A stretch of DNA of 64,000 bases from Gottfriedia acidiceleris (GTDB lineage: Bacteria; Bacillota; Bacilli; Bacillales; Bacillaceae_G): positions 310,001 to 374,000 of the forward strand of contig NZ_NESS01000002.1 in assembly GCF_002128425.1 (NCBI RefSeq). The letters are read 5' to 3'. Each line of letters starts with the position of its first letter. Within the stretch, counting starts at the first letter, position 1. Positions 38,501 through 47,440 of the stretch are shown here, piece after piece. A program made the position numbers and the translations under genes. Under the pieces are notes generated by a model. That model saw nothing but the letters and a program-made list of their open reading frames with translations, did not search any database and had not been told where the DNA came from.

Positions 38501-38904
38501 ATGTTGGATTCTTTTCTGTTACATCGGGACCACGAGTAAGAAATATTGCTGAAAGATTGAAACAAGAAGGGGAGTATTTAAAGAGCCACGTTTTATTCTC
38601 ATTAGCTTTAGAATTAGCAGAAGGCTTAGCTGAGAAAACTCATATGTTGATGAGAGAAAAATGGGGATTCCCCGATCGTCCAGATTTCACGATGTCAGAG
38701 CGTTTTAAAGCGAAGTATCAAGGAATCAGGGTTTCATTTGGTTATCCTGCTTGTCCAAATCTAGAGGATCAAGAAAAGTTATTTAAGCTAATTAACCCAA
38801 ATGAAATAGGGATTAATCTAACAGAAGGATTTATGATGCTACCAGAAGCTTCTGTAACAGCAATGGTATTCTCGCATAAAGATGGTAGATATTTTTCAGT
38901 TTAA
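35527..38904 (+). CDS. metH: Cobalamin-dependent methionine synthase
   Basis: This 1125-aa enzyme transfers the methyl group of 5-methyl-THF to homocysteine through B12. Domains in order are: homocysteine-binding (about 1-310, zinc ligands C222, C285, C286), pterin-binding (about 330-600, GERTNVIGSRKF), B12 cap plus Rossmann domain (about 625-870, DVHDIGKNLV with cobalt ligand H718), and a C-terminal reactivation domain (about 880-1125) with GYPACPNLEDQ. All four modules are intact. It is controlled by the upstream SAM riboswitch and requires an outside B12 source or synthesis. Confidence 0.96.
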   Translation: MKTLDVALKEKILLLDGAMGTMIQQRNLTAEDFGGEEYEGCNEYLVVTRPDVIQEIHEEYIEAGSDIIETNTFGATNIVLSDYNLQHLDIELNEIAARIARQAVEASGKDVYVAGAMGPTTKAISVTGGVTFDELITAYNRQATGLINGGVDVLLVETCQDMRNVKAACIGISDAFNELNIKLPVMISGTIEPMGTTLAGQTIDAFYLAIEHITPISVGLNCATGPEFMRDHVRTLSELSETFVSCYPNAGLPDEDGHYHESPESLAIKVRDFAEQGWINIIGGCCGTTPDHIKAMKEAISGITPRQPKKREDHAVSGLESLRYDDSMRPLFVGERTNVIGSRKFKNLIADGKFEEASEIARAQVKKGAHVIDVCMADPDRDEVEDMENFIKQLVNKVKVPIMIDSTDEKVIELALTYIQGKAIINSINLEDGEERFEKILPFIHKYGAAVVVGTIDEDGMAVSAERKLEIAKRSYQLLTEKYKIRATDIIFDPLVFPVGTGDTQYIGSAKATIDGIKLIKDEFPECLTILGLSNISFGLPNAGREVLNAVFLYHSTKAGLDYAIVNTEKLERFASIPAKERELAENLLFHTSQETLDKFVEHFRNSVKKEEKPKEQLPIEERLAACVIEGSKQGLIEDLQACLDRGDTPLNIINGPLMTGMDEVGRLFNNNELIVAEVLQSAEVMKASVNFLEQFMEKTESSRKGKVILATVKGDVHDIGKNLVDIILTNNGFDVVNLGINIRPDDLITKIRENKPDIIGLSGLLVKSAQQMVITAGDLKSAGINTPILVGGAALTRKFTENRIQPIYDGLVVYSNDAMTGLDLANKIVNPAELKALEDKKKAIKKIDNVIELPVPEISTKRSAIQKSDCLVPSSLSKTVIKNIPVAQVAPFINYQMLIGHHLGVKGKWENQERGQELYELVQEFLKDGNEYFDCQVIYQFFPAQSDGNDVIIYDSETKKPIERFQFPRQRKEPNLCISDFLNPVGEEMDYVGFFSVTSGPRVRNIAERLKQEGEYLKSHVLFSLALELAEGLAEKTHMLMREKWGFPDRPDFTMSERFKAKYQGIRVSFGYPACPNLEDQEKLFKLINPNEIGINLTEGFMMLPEASVTAMVFSHKDGRYFSV

Positions 38905-38967
38905 AAAGAAAGAATAATTATTCATTTTGTTCAATAAAACTAAAATTTAGGTTAAACAGATTAAATA

Positions 38968-39008
38968 GGTAGTAGATACATTTTATTCACCATTCTACTG
39001 CCTTTTTT
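38968..39008 (+). terminator. Terminator after metH
   Basis: GGTAGTAGA (38968-38976) pairs with TCTACTGCC (38994-39002) and is followed by TTTTTT. It separates metA from the riboswitch-controlled unit. Confidence 0.75.
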
Positions 39009-39032
39009 CAAGGAAAAAAAGGAGTGGAAAAA

Positions 39033-39938
39033 ATGCCGGTCATTATTAACAAAGATTTACCTGCAACGGAAATACTAACGAAAGAAAATGTTTTTTATAT
39101 GACAAAAGAGAGAGCGGAGTCTCAAGATATAAGACCGCTCCAAATAGGAATATTGAATTTAATGCCAACTAAAATTGAAACCGAAACGCAAATATTACGT
39201 TTAATCGCAAATTCACCTTTACAAGTAGATATCGATTTAATCGGTACGGAATCATATAAGCCTAAAAACGTATCAGAAGAGCACGTTTCAAGCTTCTATA
39301 AAACAATTTCACAAATTCAAAATACAAAATATGATGGATTTATTATTACCGGTGCTCCAGTTGAGACATTGGAGTTTGAGGAAGTTGAATATTGGCCAGA
39401 GCTTAAAGAGATTATGGATTTCACAAAAGAAAATGTAACTTCTACTTTACATATATGTTGGGGTGCACAAGCAGGTCTTTTCCATCATTATGGAGTTCCA
39501 AAATATTCATTAGATAAAAAAATGTTTGGCGTTTTCCCACACTCAGTAGAGGATCGTTTTGTGAAGCTAGTACGTGGCTTTGATGACGAGTATTATGTAC
39601 CACATTCAAGACACACTGAGGTTAGGAAGGAAGACATCGATAAAATAGGAGAATTGAAGATTTTAAGTCTATCTGATGATGCAGGTGTGCATCTTGTTAC
39701 GAGTGAAGACGGAAAGCAAATTTTTGCGACTGGACATCATGAATATTGTATTAATACTTTAAAGTCGGAATATGAAAGAGATGTACAAAGAGGAGCGGAA
39801 ATTGCTATTCCCAAAAACTATTTCCGAAATGATAATCCAAAGGAAACACCGATTGTGCGTTGGAGAAGTCATGCTAATTTACTTTTCTCAAATTGGTTAA
39901 ATTATTACGTTTATCAAGAAACCCCTTACAATTTATGA
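39033..39938 (+). CDS. metA: Homoserine O-acetyltransferase (MetA type)
   Basis: This 301-aa glutamine-amidotransferase-fold enzyme acylates homoserine, the first committed step to methionine. The nucleophile C142 (HICWGAQAG), HSRHTEV and the GHHEYC motif are present. Residue 111 is Glu (GAPVETLEF); in the MetA family Glu111 goes with acetyl-CoA use and Gly with succinyl-CoA, so this should be an acetyltransferase. The start at 39033 is fixed by AAGGAGTGG. The gene lies after the metH terminator and has no S-box of its own, so its regulation differs from yitJ-metH or relies on read-through. Confidence 0.93.
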   Translation: MPVIINKDLPATEILTKENVFYMTKERAESQDIRPLQIGILNLMPTKIETETQILRLIANSPLQVDIDLIGTESYKPKNVSEEHVSSFYKTISQIQNTKYDGFIITGAPVETLEFEEVEYWPELKEIMDFTKENVTSTLHICWGAQAGLFHHYGVPKYSLDKKMFGVFPHSVEDRFVKLVRGFDDEYYVPHSRHTEVRKEDIDKIGELKILSLSDDAGVHLVTSEDGKQIFATGHHEYCINTLKSEYERDVQRGAEIAIPKNYFRNDNPKETPIVRWRSHANLLFSNWLNYYVYQETPYNL

Positions 39939-40007
39939 TTTTTTAATTTTCGTTTCATAATTTGTAAAATACGAAATAAAAATAATTGGAAAATTTAAAA
40001 AAAGTGT

Positions 40008-40036
40008 TTGCTATTTTCATAAAATATTCTCATAAT
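40008..40036 (+). promoter_or_regulatory. Promoter of hom-thrC-thrB
   Basis: TTGCTA (40008-40013), 17 bases and CATAAT (40031-40036) form a reasonable sigma-A promoter, 35 bases before hom. Confidence 0.55.
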
Positions 40037-40070
40037 GTAAATAATATCAAATTTTAACGGAGGAGATCAT

Positions 40071-41375
40071 ATGAAGGACTGTATTTCTATTGGACTATTA
40101 GGACTAGGAACTGTTGGAAGTGGTGTTGTAAAAATTGTTGAAGATCATCAGGACAGGTTAGCCCATCAAATCGGTTGTTCTGTTCAAGTAAAAAAGGTTC
40201 TTGTTAAAGACCTTGAAAAGGAACGTTCAATTTCAATTCAGAAGGATTTATTAACTACAAATGCTTATGAAATTCTAGATGATGCTGAAGTAGATGTTGT
40301 TGTAGAGGTAATGGGTGGAATTGAAGATGCTAGACAATACATAATCCATGCTCTTCGAAATAAAAAGCATGTAGTCACAGCAAATAAAGATTTAATGGCT
40401 TTATATGGTACTGAATTACTCCGTGTAGCAAATGAAAATAAATGCGATTTATTCTATGAAGCTAGTGTTGCTGGAGGTATACCAATTATTCGTAGTTTAG
40501 TAGATGGTTTGGCTGCAGACCGTGTAACTAAGTTAATGGGTATTGTAAATGGAACGACAAATTTTATCCTTACAAAGATGAGCAATGAAGGAAAAGCATA
40601 TGAGGATGTGTTAAAAGAAGCTCAAGAACTTGGCTTTGCAGAAGCAGATCCTACTTCTGATGTAGAAGGACTAGATGCTGCGAGAAAAATGACAATTTTG
40701 GCTAAATTAGGTTTTTCAATGGATGTTGAACTAGAAGATGTGCAAGTACGTGGAATTAGTTCAGTATCTTCAGAAGACATCGATTTTGCTAAATACTTTG
40801 GTTATACAATGAAATTAATTGGTTATGCAAAGAGAAACGATAATCGAATTGAAGTTAGTGTTGGACCAACTTTAATTGCACATAATCATCCATTGGCATC
40901 TGTTAGCAATGAATTTAATGCAGTTTATGTATATGGTGAAGCAGTAGGAGAAACGATGTTTTATGGACCAGGTGCTGGTAGTTTACCAACAGCAACTGCA
41001 ATCGTATCTGACTTAGTAGCAGTAATGAAAAACATGCGATTAGGTGTAAACGGCACTAGTGCTGTTTTACCACAATATCCAAAAGAATTAAAAGAAGATA
41101 ATGAGATTTATTTTAAATCGTTCTTCCGCTTTACAGTAAAAGATCAATTAGGTTCGTTCGCTAAAATTACTTCAATTTTTACAGAATCTGATATTAGCTT
41201 TGAGAAAATTATTCAAGTTCCATTAAAGCATAAAGGGCTAGCTGAAATCATTTTAGTAACTCACAATGCTTCATATTCAGCATACAAAAAAGTAATAGAT
41301 AATTTAGAAACATCTGATGTAGTCGATGAAGTACGTAGCTATTATCGAATTGCAGGTGAAGATCGTGATGTATAA
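40071..41375 (+). CDS. hom: Homoserine dehydrogenase
   Basis: This 434-aa NAD(P)H-dependent enzyme reduces aspartate semialdehyde to homoserine. The N-terminal nucleotide-binding [11 protein letters not shown], the catalytic centre with [20 protein letters not shown] and the [14 protein letters not shown] motif are followed by a C-terminal ACT domain (about residues 350-425), which in this family allows feedback control by threonine. GGAGGAG precedes the ATG. It overlaps thrC by 8 bases. Confidence 0.95.
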   Translation: MKDCISIGLLGLGTVGSGVVKIVEDHQDRLAHQIGCSVQVKKVLVKDLEKERSISIQKDLLTTNAYEILDDAEVDVVVEVMGGIEDARQYIIHALRNKKHVVTANKDLMALYGTELLRVANENKCDLFYEASVAGGIPIIRSLVDGLAADRVTKLMGIVNGTTNFILTKMSNEGKAYEDVLKEAQELGFAEADPTSDVEGLDAARKMTILAKLGFSMDVELEDVQVRGISSVSSEDIDFAKYFGYTMKLIGYAKRNDNRIEVSVGPTLIAHNHPLASVSNEFNAVYVYGEAVGETMFYGPGAGSLPTATAIVSDLVAVMKNMRLGVNGTSAVLPQYPKELKEDNEIYFKSFFRFTVKDQLGSFAKITSIFTESDISFEKIIQVPLKHKGLAEIILVTHNASYSAYKKVIDNLETSDVVDEVRSYYRIAGEDRDV

Positions 41376-42426
41376 AGGATTAATCGAAAAATATTCAAGT
41401 TTCTTACCTATAAATGAAGAAACACCAAAATTAACTTTAAATGAAGGAAATACGCCATTACTGTTCTTACCTCGTTTATCCGAGGAGTGGGGAATTGAAT
41501 TATTTGTAAAATTAGAAGGACTTAACCCAACAGGTTCATTTAAAGATCGTGGTATGGTAATGGCAGTTGCTAAGGCAAAGGAAGCAGGAAGTTCAGCAAT
41601 CATTTGTGCATCGACAGGTAACACATCTGCTGCGGCTGCTGCTTATGCTGCAAGAGCTGGAATGAAATGTTTTGTTATTATTCCTAATGGCAAAATTGCA
41701 TACGGCAAACTTGCGCAGGCTGTCATGTACGGAGCACATATTATTAGTATCGATGGGAATTTTGATCACGCATTACAAATGGTAAGGAAAATTAGTCAGT
41801 CTGAACCAATTACTCTAGTAAATTCGGTAAACCCATATCGAATCGAGGGTCAGAAAACAGCTGCCTTCGAAATTTGTGAACAATTAGAAGAAGCTCCTGA
41901 TGTATTAGCAATACCAGTTGGAAATGCAGGGAATATTACAGCTTACTGGAAAGGGTTTAATGAATATAATTTTTCAAAAGGTTATCAATTACCTAAAATG
42001 CATGGTTTTCAAGCAGAAGGTGCAGCACCAATTGTAAATAATAAAAAGATTGAAAATCCTGAAACAATCGCAACTGCAATTCGAATTGGAAACCCAGCAA
42101 GCTGGGAGCACGCAGTAAATGCCATCGGGCAATCAAACGGTGCAATCGATAGTGTATCAGATGAGGAAATATTACAAGCGTATAAATGGATTGCATCAAA
42201 AGAAGGCGTATTTGCAGAACCAGGTTCATGTGCAAGTATTGCTGGTGTATATAAACAAGCACAGTCTGGTGTAATCAAAAAAGGCTCTAAAGTAGTAGCC
42301 ATTTTAACAGGTAATGGATTAAAGGATCCAGATATCGCAATTGAATCAAGTAAAATTGAACCAATTTTATTACCGAATGAAGAAAAAATTGTATTAGAAC
42401 ATTTACAAGGTGTGGTTTCGATATGA
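41368..42426 (+). CDS. thrC: Threonine synthase
   Basis: This 352-aa PLP enzyme converts O-phosphohomoserine to threonine. The PLP lysine lies in [11 protein letters not shown], and the cofactor phosphate loop is in [24 protein letters not shown] supports the assignment. I use the ATG at 41368, which overlaps the hom stop and has AGGTGA upstream; a TTG 42 bases earlier gives an unusual N-terminus. It overlaps thrB by four bases. Confidence 0.94.
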   Translation: MYKGLIEKYSSFLPINEETPKLTLNEGNTPLLFLPRLSEEWGIELFVKLEGLNPTGSFKDRGMVMAVAKAKEAGSSAIICASTGNTSAAAAAYAARAGMKCFVIIPNGKIAYGKLAQAVMYGAHIISIDGNFDHALQMVRKISQSEPITLVNSVNPYRIEGQKTAAFEICEQLEEAPDVLAIPVGNAGNITAYWKGFNEYNFSKGYQLPKMHGFQAEGAAPIVNNKKIENPETIATAIRIGNPASWEHAVNAIGQSNGAIDSVSDEEILQAYKWIASKEGVFAEPGSCASIAGVYKQAQSGVIKKGSKVVAILTGNGLKDPDIAIESSKIEPILLPNEEKIVLEHLQGVVSI

Positions 42427-43331
42427 AAAAACTTTTCCAAATAACAGTTCCTGCAAGCACTGCAAATGTGGGACCTGGTTTTGATTCGATAGGTATCGCT
42501 TTAGATCGATACTTAACAATTGAAGTATTTGAACACGTTCAATATAGCTGTGAGGGATTTAGTGAATATTTGAAAGATATTCCACTTGATCAGACAAATT
42601 TAATTTTAAAAACAGCAATTGATGTTGCAAAAGCAAATCATAAAACTTTGCCAACATGTCATTTAAAGCTTGAAAGTAATATACCGTTAACAAGAGGTTT
42701 AGGAAGTAGTGCATCTGCAATAGTAGGGGGCATTATTCTAGCGAATGAACTTTGTGATCTTCAATTATCTCTAGAAGAACAGCTTAGAATCGCAACTTCA
42801 ATTGAAGGCCATATGGATAATGTCGGTGCTTCAATTTATGGCGGTTTAGTTATTGGGACTTTTATCGATGGAAAAGCGTATATCCAACACTCGACTTTAA
42901 ACAAAGTGTCAGTAGTAGCAATAATACCAAAATACGAATTAGAAACTGTACATGCAAGAAATATATTACCTTCAACGATTCCTTATAAGGATGCGATACA
43001 ATCTAGCAGCTATAGTAATTTATTAGTAATAGCACTATTATCAGAAAATTGGAAACTAGCAGGCGATATGATGAAAAGAGATCTGTTTCATGAACCATAT
43101 CGATGCAAAATTGTAAAAGAGCTAGACACTCTAAAACAAATCGAATTACCTGAGTATGTACATGGATTTGTTTTAAGTGGTGCCGGTCCAACAGTATTAG
43201 CCTTTGTTTCGAAAGAGGGAAGTCCTGAAGCAATTGATTATTTTACAAGTCTTTTTCCAAATTGTGATGTAAGTGAAATAAAAATAGAAAACAAAGGTGC
43301 AACAGTTAAACATTCAATCCACTCGAATTAA
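42423..43331 (+). CDS. thrB: Homoserine kinase
   Basis: This 302-aa GHMP kinase phosphorylates homoserine to feed threonine synthase. Motif 1 ([16 protein letters not shown]), the ATP loop [16 protein letters not shown] and motif 3 ([11 protein letters not shown]) are intact. Its ATG is part of an ATGA overlap with the thrC stop. It ends the hom-thrC-thrB operon at a strong terminator. Confidence 0.95.
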   Translation: MKKLFQITVPASTANVGPGFDSIGIALDRYLTIEVFEHVQYSCEGFSEYLKDIPLDQTNLILKTAIDVAKANHKTLPTCHLKLESNIPLTRGLGSSASAIVGGIILANELCDLQLSLEEQLRIATSIEGHMDNVGASIYGGLVIGTFIDGKAYIQHSTLNKVSVVAIIPKYELETVHARNILPSTIPYKDAIQSSSYSNLLVIALLSENWKLAGDMMKRDLFHEPYRCKIVKELDTLKQIELPEYVHGFVLSGAGPTVLAFVSKEGSPEAIDYFTSLFPNCDVSEIKIENKGATVKHSIHSN

Positions 43332-43338
43332 AAAACAC

Positions 43339-43378
43339 AACCGCTCAATTATAGATAGTTGAGCGGTTTCTTTATTTT
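43339..43378 (+). terminator. Terminator of the thr operon
   Basis: A perfect 10-bp stem, AACCGCTCAA (43339-43348) with TTGAGCGGTT (43359-43368), is followed by TCTTTATTTTT. Confidence 0.85.
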
Positions 43379-43414
43379 TGAAAGATATTAGATGGAGAAT
43401 AAATATATTTTGAA

Positions 43415-43552
43415 AGTGCAAAGGTTAGACTGCAATTAAAAACTGTGAAAGTGCAAATAAAAAAGGTAAAACTGCAAATAAAAATTGGGTAAGAGCAATT
43501 AAAAAGATCGAACCTTCAAATAAAATCACTAAAACAGCAAATAAGAGCATGA
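43415..43552. repeat. Phased TGCAAATA repeat, copy 2
   Basis: Six copies of a TGCAAATAAAAA-type motif begin at 43431, 43452, 43473, 43494, 43515 and 43536, an exact 21-base period (two helical turns), with a further partial copy at 43417. Short A-runs follow each core, so A-tracts are in helical phase. The same motif occurs at 24250-24332. Confidence 0.8.
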
Positions 43553-43622
43553 ATTGTGAGTAGATTAAACGAAAACCACAAGAAATATCAACAAAAATAG
43601 AGTAAGGAATAATTTATTTTTT

Positions 43623-43757
43623 TTATTTTTCCCGTTCTTTCATATGTTTTTCTGCTAGTAATTGTTTAACTTGATTATAAGTTAAACCAGAATTTGAATT
43701 TTTTCTTTTCACTTCGTTAATGTCAGTTCCAGTTATCGTAAAACGTTTATCTTTCAT
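43623..43757 (-). CDS. Small basic protein, 44 aa
   Basis: A 44-codon minus-strand frame follows GGAGATG. The product begins MKDKRFTITGTDINEVKRKN and continues SGLTYNQVKQLLAEKHMKE. It is charged, with a helix that could bind nucleic acid or protein, and has no membrane segment or cysteine. No family is recognised. It lies beside the phased repeat. Confidence 0.55.
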   Translation of the reverse strand: MKDKRFTITGTDINEVKRKNSNSGLTYNQVKQLLAEKHMKEREK

Positions 43758-43918
43758 TTGGTTTCATCTCCAAAACAAAATATTTAATTTTATTATTTAT
43801 TTGTTAAACGGAAAATATGCTTTTAAAAGATTATGAAATAAAACAATTTATTCCTTATTTTTATTGGAATAAAGACATGATAAAATTATTGGTAATATAA
43901 GGAAAAGGGGATAAAACC

Positions 43919-44293
43919 ATGCATGAGGTTATCTTTGGAATAGTAGGTTTTATTTTTCGAATCATTTCTTGGTTTGTTATGGAAATAATAGTTCAATTTT
44001 TCTTTGATTATTTGCCAAAGAAGTTTTTTGGTTATCCTAATAATGAGAAGGATGATGAATTAATACAAGGGAAAATTTACATATTAGAAAAAGAACCTTG
44101 GTTTGGACCATACAAAGACTATTCATTGGAAATTTCTCAAAGAAAAAGTATTCGAAAATTAATCATAAATTTAAAGATGTTAGAGATTCAATCAAATGAA
44201 GAAAAGAGAAATGAATTCTTATTTGAATTAGATTGCCGATTATATGACTTAAATCCAAATGGAATTACAAATAGAAAAACGAGCCCGAATTAA
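43919..44293 (+). CDS. Membrane-anchored protein, 124 aa, unknown
   Basis: The N-terminal 35 residues form a hydrophobic segment (EVIFGIVGFIFRIISWFVM), and the rest is soluble with a helix rich in Lys and Glu near residues 75-105. AAAAGGGG precedes the ATG. Its last codons overlap a terminator hairpin shared with the convergent LysM-3D gene. No family is recognised. Confidence 0.6.
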   Translation: MHEVIFGIVGFIFRIISWFVMEIIVQFFFDYLPKKFFGYPNNEKDDELIQGKIYILEKEPWFGPYKDYSLEISQRKSIRKLIINLKMLEIQSNEEKRNEFLFELDCRLYDLNPNGITNRKTSPN

Positions 44294-44303
44294 CGGCTCG
44301 TTT
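44277..44303. terminator. Bidirectional terminator
   Basis: AAACGAGCC pairs with GGCTCGTTT between two convergent genes. Ts on the plus side are interrupted; the minus side has GTTTTTCTAT. Confidence 0.65.
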
Positions 44304-44305
44304 AC

Positions 44306-44878
44306 TTATTTTTTATAAACTTTTACAGTAACTGTTTTAACTCCCCATTTTAGGGCGTTTTTCTGATTTGGGATAAATACATCAATTTTATTTCCTTTTA
44401 GTGATCCGCCTGTATCACCAGCAATTGCATAGCCATAGCCTTCTACATATACTTTAGAGCCTAGCGGAATTACCTTTGGATCCACAGAAATAACTTTTGC
44501 TTTTGGATTCTTTTTTAAGTCTATTCCAGTAGCTGTTTTTCCACTACATCCTTTACAGCTTCCAGTGTAAGCTGTAGCTTTCATTTTGATTACTTTATAA
44601 GGTGTAGCAGCTTTAGCTGTAGTTTTTTTAGTTGTTGTTTTTTTAGTCGTTGTTTTTTTCTTAGTTGTAGGGTTAATTTGTAATACTTGATTTACTTTAA
44701 TAAGGTCTGATTTTAAATGATTCCATGTTTTAATTTGAGAGACTGTTACCTTTTGTTTTTTTGCGATAGCAGATAAAGTATCTCCAGATTTAACTTTGTA
44801 AGTTGCTGCGTATGTATTTGTCGTAAATCCCATTGTTAGAAAAACAGTAGTAACAAAACATGTCATTAATTTTTTCAT
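44306..44878 (-). CDS. Secreted LysM-3D domain cell-wall protein (YocH-like)
   Basis: This 190-aa exported protein has, in order, a signal peptide (MKKLMTCFVTTVFLTMGFTT, cut after TYA), one LysM domain (about residues 26-70, YKVKSGDTLSAIAKKQKVTV), a Lys/Thr linker (about 72-90) and a 3D domain (about 95-190). The 3D domain has AYTGSCKGCSGKTATG, DPKVIPLGSKVYV, AGDTGG and KIDVFI; the three aspartates give the name and probably the lytic-transglycosylase-type active site. It should bind and cut peptidoglycan, like B. subtilis YocH. An isolated gene. Confidence 0.9.
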   Translation of the reverse strand: MKKLMTCFVTTVFLTMGFTTNTYAATYKVKSGDTLSAIAKKQKVTVSQIKTWNHLKSDLIKVNQVLQINPTTKKKTTTKKTTTKKTTAKAATPYKVIKMKATAYTGSCKGCSGKTATGIDLKKNPKAKVISVDPKVIPLGSKVYVEGYGYAIAGDTGGSLKGNKIDVFIPNQKNALKWGVKTVTVKVYKK

Positions 44879-45513
44879 ATTTCCCGCTCCTGTCCATCTT
44901 CTATGTATAATACTTTACCATGGAAATGTGACAGTAAGATTTCAGTAGCTTTATTTTATATTACAAATATATTACCTTTTTTATAATTTTCTATAAATTC
45001 TGCAAAATAGTTACAGTTCGTTTCGACATAATTCTAATTTAAGAAAGTGAAAAGGTAAATTATTGGCTAAAATGCTTGATTTTAAAGGGCTGAACAGGTG
45101 GAAACATAGAATAATACGGAGAAATTAAACAGTGAAAACATTTCAATAGGCTTTTAAATAGTCCATAAAAAACATACTTTTTTACTCTATTAAAGATGGG
45201 TTTTATTAATTTTGAATTAAAAACAATGTAACAAATTGAGAGGTTTTGTAATATTAGATTTTAATTTAAGGAGTTTATATGCCTAAATTTAAGTTCTATA
45301 ACCGACTAAAATTTACTAAAAGTTACTAAAAGTTACGTTCATTAGCAAATATACGAAAAAATATTACATACTTTGATAAATAGATAGAATGTATGAATAA
45401 ACCAAATAAGCTTGAGTATGATTTAGAATTGGACATAAGTAGTATGATTAGACTAAATATTTTGAATAATGTATAATAACAAATGTACTTATAAAACCAA
45501 AAGGTGGGGTCGT
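44879..45513. other. Intergenic, 635 bases, one short frame
   Basis: The only candidate is a 16-codon frame at 45279-45329 (MPKFKFYNRLKFTKSY) behind AAGGAG; it may be a leader peptide or chance. The divergent promoters of the LysM-3D and peptidase genes must lie here. Nothing else is recognised. Confidence 0.35.
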
Positions 45514-47295
45514 ATGTCAACGAATACATATTCACTTACGTGGGATTTAGATGTTTTCTTTAAAGGAGGAAGTGAATCTCCTGAGTTTGGATCATACATA
45601 AAAGAAATTACTAGTCTAGTAGAAAGATTAGAGAGACAAGTTTCTTTGTTTTCTGCTCCTAAAAGTAGTGTTGAAATCGAGGAATTAGCTGATATCATAA
45701 GTAATATTGAAGTAATCGGTAAAAAGTTATCACAAGCAAGTGGATTTGTTAGCTGTTTACAAGCTCAAAATATGGCTGATCAAAAGGCTAATTTATTAGA
45801 AGGAACATTAACTCAAACTTATGCAGCATATTCAACTTCTTTAACAAAATTCCATAGTCAATTAACTATAATTGAAGAATCTGTTTGGAAAAATATTTTA
45901 GAAACTGATGAGTTTAAGGAAATTTCTTTCGCATTAAATGAGCGTCGTCAAAGTGCTAGTGAGTTATTATCAGTTGAACAAGAAGCATTAATTACTGCAC
46001 TTTCAGTTGATGGATATCATGGTTGGGGTCAAATGTATGACACTGTGGTTGGAAAAATGCAGATTGAACATGATGATAAAGTTTTATCTGTTGGTCAAGC
46101 GTCAAATCTTTTTTCTTCTAAGGAACGAAGTGTTCGTAAAGAGGTTTTTGAAAAATGGGAAGAAACATGGGGGAATGAGTCAGATTACTTCGCAAAAATA
46201 TTAAACCATCTTGCAGGTTTCCGTTTAAGTGTATATGGACAACGTGGATGGAATAATGTATTAAAAGAACCACTATCAATCAATCGTATGAGTCAAGAAA
46301 CACTTGATTCTATGTGGGGCGCGATAATCGACAATAAAGCTCCATTTGTTGAATATTTAGAAAGAAAAGCTAAATTACTAGGCGTTGAGAAATTAAGTTG
46401 GTATGATTTAGATGCGCCTGTTGCTGATACTGATTCTTCTGTTTCATATTCTGAAGGAGCAGAATTTATATTAGATCAATTTGGCCAATTTGGTGATGAA
46501 TTAACTAATTTTACAAAGATGGCGTTCGAAGATTCATGGATTGAAGCAGAGGATCGTGCAGGTAAACGTCCAGGTGGTTTCTGTACGGGATTCCCTGAGA
46601 GCGGTCAATCTCGTATTTTTATGACTTATTCAGGTACACCTTCAAATGTTTCAACATTAGCACATGAATTAGGTCATGCTTTCCATTCATTTGCGATGAA
46701 AGATGTTCATACATTTAATAAATATTACGCAATGAATGTTGCAGAAACAGCATCTACTTTTGCAGAAATGATCGTAGCTGATGCAGCCGTTAAAAATGCA
46801 AATTCAGATCAGGAGCGACTTGCACTATTAGAAGACAAAATTCAACGTAGTGTTGCATTTTATATGAACATTCACGCTCGCTTCTTGTTTGAAACGCGTT
46901 TTTACGAAGAGCGTAAAAATGGTGTTGTAAGTAAAAATAGAATAAATGAACTGATGGAAGAAGCTCAAAAAGAAGCATACTCTGGGGCTTTAGAAGAGTA
47001 TCATCCACATTTCTGGGCATCTAAACTACACTTCTATATTACAGGTGTTCCGTTCTATAACTTCCCATATACTTTTGGATACTTATTCTCATTAGGAATT
47101 TATGCAAAAGCATTAGAAGAAGGTAAGAGCTATGAACAGAAATATATTGCTCTTTTAAAAGATACAGCTTCTATGACAGTTGAAGAATTAGCTCAAAAAC
47201 ATTTAGGTGTAGATTTAACAAAACGCGATTTCTGGGAGAAAGCTGTAAAACTATCTCTTAAAGATGTTGAAGAATTTTTATCGATCACTGAATGA
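45514..47295 (+). CDS. M3-family oligoendopeptidase
   Basis: This 593-aa zinc metallopeptidase of the PepF/M3 group has LAHELGHAFHSFA (H384, E385, H388 bind zinc and activate water) and the third ligand glutamate in NVAETASTFAEM. It acts on short peptides in the cytoplasm. The start at 45514 follows AAGGTGGGG and gives MSTNTYSLTWDLD; an earlier in-frame ATG lacks a ribosome site. A second family member lies at 53372-55183, with clearly different sequence, so the two are paralogues and not a recent duplication. Confidence 0.92.
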   Translation: MSTNTYSLTWDLDVFFKGGSESPEFGSYIKEITSLVERLERQVSLFSAPKSSVEIEELADIISNIEVIGKKLSQASGFVSCLQAQNMADQKANLLEGTLTQTYAAYSTSLTKFHSQLTIIEESVWKNILETDEFKEISFALNERRQSASELLSVEQEALITALSVDGYHGWGQMYDTVVGKMQIEHDDKVLSVGQASNLFSSKERSVRKEVFEKWEETWGNESDYFAKILNHLAGFRLSVYGQRGWNNVLKEPLSINRMSQETLDSMWGAIIDNKAPFVEYLERKAKLLGVEKLSWYDLDAPVADTDSSVSYSEGAEFILDQFGQFGDELTNFTKMAFEDSWIEAEDRAGKRPGGFCTGFPESGQSRIFMTYSGTPSNVSTLAHELGHAFHSFAMKDVHTFNKYYAMNVAETASTFAEMIVADAAVKNANSDQERLALLEDKIQRSVAFYMNIHARFLFETRFYEERKNGVVSKNRINELMEEAQKEAYSGALEEYHPHFWASKLHFYITGVPFYNFPYTFGYLFSLGIYAKALEEGKSYEQKYIALLKDTASMTVEELAQKHLGVDLTKRDFWEKAVKLSLKDVEEFLSITE

Positions 47296-47307
47296 TAACT
47301 ATGATGA

Positions 47308-47342
47308 GGACTCGTTTAATTACGAGTTCTTTTCCTGTTTTA
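47308..47342 (+). terminator. Terminator after the M3 peptidase gene
   Basis: GGACTCGT (47308-47315) pairs with ACGAGTTC (47322-47329) and is followed by TTTTCCTGTTTT. Confidence 0.65.
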
Positions 47343-47440
47343 AATGGCTTTATTAAGATTTTTGTAGATTTATTAAAAAGAGATAAGAAAATACGGAGGG
47401 GTTTTTTAATCATTACCTCTTTAGTAGGGGAGTGACTAAA

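Noticed and set aside
42009-42440. 143-codon minus-strand frame inside thrC
   Set aside because: Antisense shadow of threonine synthase; it has no family features.
45279-45329. 16-codon leader peptide upstream of the M3 peptidase
   Set aside because: Good ribosome site, but no hairpin or terminator follows to give it a regulatory role. Kept only as a note in the gap entry.
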